Shown here in pieces: positions 3,669 to 6,285 of a stretch of DNA of 6,285 nt. The first letter of the stretch is position 1. Every line of letters starts with the position of its first letter. A program made the translations under genes and the position numbers. The notes below the pieces were generated by a model, which was not told the DNA's origin, made no database searches, and was given only the letters and a program-made list of their open reading frames with translations. Origin of the DNA: an uncultured Clostridia bacterium (lineage in GTDB: Bacteria > Bacillota > Clostridia > Christensenellales > CASEPJ01); the NCBI GenBank assembly GCA_949289715.1, contig CASEPJ010000112.1:1-6285 (forward strand). Direction: 5' to 3'.

Positions 3669-6285
3669 TTAACGGTTTCTTATAGCATCTATAGGCTTTT
3701 TCGAAGCAATTTTTTTAACCGGTAAGAAACTTGCTATGAATGCAACTCCAAGACTTACCACAAGCAATAAACCTATTTGTCTTAATCCGAAGTTTAATAT
3801 AGTTATTAGAACTCCGTAATCGTTTCTTATAACATCGTTAATGATGAATGTTACGATAAACGTAGCTACTGCCGAAAGTACGAAATTTATCATTGCGACT
3901 ATAAAACTTTCGGCAAAGAATATTCTAAAAACATCGTTGCCTCTTGAACCTATTGCCCTTAATATGCCTATTTCGACCTTTTTATAAGATATACTTGTCG
4001 CTATAAAATTAGAAAGCATAATTGCCGCAAAAACAGCAAATCCTATACCGATATATAAAAATACCTGCCCCATTGTTTCAAGCATATCGTTGACCATATC
4101 CAAGCTGTTGGTAACACTATTTTTAACGACATACGATACATTTCCCGATTTATCGTAATGAATTTTAGAGAGCTCCTTCAAAGCAGTTTCATCTTCGGGC
4201 ATTAATCCCATGACTAAATTATAATTTCCTACCTCTCTGCCGTTTAACAATTCATTATAGTAAGTATCGTTAACCAAAATTAAATTAGTATAATAAATAG
4301 GTTTGCCATCATTAGAAGATAAATAACCGACAATTTTACAGGTTTTTTGTTCCATATCTTTATTGCTGTAATAATCGGTATAATTTAAATTAATAGTTAA
4401 ATCGTTTAAGTTCATAGCAATGTACTTGCTTTTTAACTCGTTTAATTTAGAATAGGAATTATTCGCAATTGATTCATATGTTTCTTTTCCGAATTCGTTT
4501 ATATTATAACCTGAATTAATATAATCTACATATAACATTATTATCTCTTGCCTGTTTGTTTCTAAATTATAATCGGGAATGTCTATATAATTTAAAAATC
4601 CATTTTCACAAGCTTCTTCAATATAATCGGTAGCATACTTTATAACATAATATTGAGTTGCATCCCCGTAAAATATATCTGCAAATGTTTCGTAATTTAT
4701 AACTTTATCTTCATTATTCAATTGAATTTTATCAATCATTTCGTTAATTTTATCGTTGAATAAATTATCGAATATCTGTTGAGTAATAATTATTTCGTTT
4801 TCCGCCAAATTTTCTTTGGTTTCGCCTAGCCACATTATTTCTGCCGACCAATTCGCATCAAATTTTGCAACTTCGCTTACCATATCGTATCTGTCTTCAA
4901 ATTGAATTTCCAAACTTCCGTATTCATTTATATTAATATTATTAAAATTATTGGACGTTGAATAGTCGTCTTCAGCAATAAAAGCCAAAATATAGGGACC
5001 GTAATTTAATAAACTATCGTACTCTTGGCCTAAAAGCATTATGTCAATACCGTAACCTGCATTTTCTTGATAGTTAAGCAATTTATCGTATCTATTAAAA
5101 TCGAATTTTGTGTTAATGATTCCCACTATTTTATAAATGTTTTCTTCTAAAACAATATTTTTATTCAATAAATCATTATAAGAAGAAATGGTTTGTTCTT
5201 CTCCCGAATTATAATCTTTATATTTATAACGCTCGAAAACCTTATAAACATATTCGCTTACCGCAATTTCTTTATATTCCGAAGAAACGCCTTTTTCAGG
5301 TAATTTTCCGGCAAGCAAAGCGTATCCGTAGGAGGATAGTTCGTTTTGATTTATTTCCATAAATCCTCTAAAATAATCCCACCAATAATTATCGCTCGTT
5401 CCCATCGATTTAGGACCTATATTATTGTTATAATAAATATTACCGGAAACACCGCTGTAGATGCCCTTGAAATCTATGCCCGTTTTTTCTTTAAGTTTAG
5501 CTATATCGTTATCGTTTAATTTTGTTAATTGTTCATAGATATAATCACTATGTTCATCTCTTTGAAGATTATTTTTACTTATGCTAAGAAATTCTATGTT
5601 TGAATCACTGATTGAATTGGTAAAAGCATCGTATTTATTATAAGCTCCCAAAGTATCGGCAAGACCGAATAAAGTGAATGCAATAAAAGACAGCAATATG
5701 GTAAATACAAGTCTAACCGGTTTTATTTTTAAACCGCTGGCACCAATTTTAAAAGAATTTTTTAAATGAAGTTTAGATTTAATTGCCTTATAAGTTTCTT
5801 TATCATTATGAATAATAGCCTTTTGATTTGTGGGTCTAAAAGTATTTTGAGTTTTAACGCAAGACGAAGAATTAAATATTTTAAGTTTAACTTTATCGTC
5901 GGCATTATAAGCATTTAGATATTCGTTTATTTTTATACGATCCTCTTCTGTTAAACGATAATCTCCGCTAATAGACACCGTATCCCCGTCAAAAGTCAAT
6001 TTTGGTGAGTACTCTTCTTCTTTTGAATTATTTTCCCTTTCTACATCCGAAATAACCACACCGTCGGAAAATTCTATTATTCTGTCCGCATACGTTTCGG
6101 CAAAATCTCTGTCGTGAGAAACCACGATAACCAATTTTTCCTTAGATAAACGTTTTAACGTATCGAAAATCTGCTTACCCGTTGTCGAATCCAAAGCACC
6201 CGTCGGTTCGTCTGCCATTATAATTTCGGGATTTTTAACAAGCGCCCTTGCTATTGCCACCCTCTGTTTTTGTCCGCCCGACAAT
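3669..6285 (-). CDS. ABC transporter, fused ATPase and FtsX/MacB-type permease, N-terminally cut by the window
   Basis: Membrane ABC protein of the MacB (type VII) kind; the right edge cuts it exactly at the signature motif, so Walker A and roughly 130 residues are missing. Numbering visible residues from 1: LSGGQ at 1-5 (first codon TTG is the Leu, not a start), Walker B IIMADEP at 21-27 (D25, E26), D-loop GALD at 29-32, H-loop H57. A cytosolic linker (about 80-190) follows, then membrane helix 1 at 192-209, a very large outer domain (about 210-735), and helices 2-4 near 738-764, 792-816 and 834-856. The loop KKVEIGILRAIGS (768-780) is the typical FtsX coupling region, and the tail ends PVKKIASKKPIDAIRNR. 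Four helices and a big outer domain fit a mechanotransmission transporter moving peptides, antibiotics or lipids, or serving in sensing, rather than a nutrient importer. Substrate is unknown and no partner gene is in view. Confidence 0.92.
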   Translation of the reverse strand, partial: LSGGQKQRVAIARALVKNPEIIMADEPTGALDSTTGKQIFDTLKRLSKEKLVIVVSHDRDFAETYADRIIEFSDGVVISDVERENNSKEEEYSPKLTFDGDTVSISGDYRLTEEDRIKINEYLNAYNADDKVKLKIFNSSSCVKTQNTFRPTNQKAIIHNDKETYKAIKSKLHLKNSFKIGASGLKIKPVRLVFTILLSFIAFTLFGLADTLGAYNKYDAFTNSISDSNIEFLSISKNNLQRDEHSDYIYEQLTKLNDNDIAKLKEKTGIDFKGIYSGVSGNIYYNNNIGPKSMGTSDNYWWDYFRGFMEINQNELSSYGYALLAGKLPEKGVSSEYKEIAVSEYVYKVFERYKYKDYNSGEEQTISSYNDLLNKNIVLEENIYKIVGIINTKFDFNRYDKLLNYQENAGYGIDIMLLGQEYDSLLNYGPYILAFIAEDDYSTSNNFNNININEYGSLEIQFEDRYDMVSEVAKFDANWSAEIMWLGETKENLAENEIIITQQIFDNLFNDKINEMIDKIQLNNEDKVINYETFADIFYGDATQYYVIKYATDYIEEACENGFLNYIDIPDYNLETNRQEIIMLYVDYINSGYNINEFGKETYESIANNSYSKLNELKSKYIAMNLNDLTINLNYTDYYSNKDMEQKTCKIVGYLSSNDGKPIYYTNLILVNDTYYNELLNGREVGNYNLVMGLMPEDETALKELSKIHYDKSGNVSYVVKNSVTNSLDMVNDMLETMGQVFLYIGIGFAVFAAIMLSNFIATSISYKKVEIGILRAIGSRGNDVFRIFFAESFIVAMINFVLSAVATFIVTFIINDVIRNDYGVLITILNFGLRQIGLLLVVSLGVAFIASFLPVKKIASKKPIDAIRNR

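Noticed and set aside
6282..6284. TTG at the right edge as the start of the ABC gene
   Set aside because: It encodes the Leu of LSGGQ, the middle of the ATPase domain; the true start is outside the window.

Overview
The window is AT-rich, by eye about two thirds or more A+T. Its genes have GGAG-type ribosome-binding sites, sigma-A-like promoters and TAA stops throughout, and tryptophan is read as TGG. This fits a low-GC Bacillota genome, most likely an uncultured Clostridia-type anaerobe with the standard bacterial code. That placement is an inference from style and gene content, because the window has no phylogenetic marker.

Every gene I can support is on the minus strand, so transcription runs from right to left. 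From right to left: (1) the last 871 codons of an ABC transporter that joins ATPase and FtsX/MacB-type permease in one chain (3669-6285), ending at a clear intrinsic terminator (3632-3661). (2) A short QueG-like double [4Fe-4S] protein (2534-3391). Its promoter sits so close that the predicted transcript starts on the A of the ATG, and its 3' end is built from a partial 25-bp tandem duplication. (3) A two-gene operon with its own promoter (2410-2438). Its first gene (1261-2382) looks like a very diverged AraM-type glycerol-1-phosphate dehydrogenase that has lost the motifs for NAD and metal. Its second gene (492-1289) overlaps the first and encodes an intact HAD-IIA (NagD/AraL-type) phosphatase. 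(4) A mostly AT-only gap (139-491) with a weak terminator-like hairpin, a promoter and two perfect 18-bp palindromes. (5) The start of a PiT-family phosphate transporter (1-138), cut by the left edge.

The most interesting part is the AraM-like/AraL-like pair. An apparently inactive dehydrogenase relative is translationally coupled to an apparently active sugar- or glycerol-phosphate phosphatase. Intact members of the same two families are neighbours in the Bacillus subtilis ara operon. The possible leaderless mRNA of the QueG-like gene and the palindromes around the pit promoter are the next items to check. I see no mobile element, CRISPR array, tRNA or rRNA.
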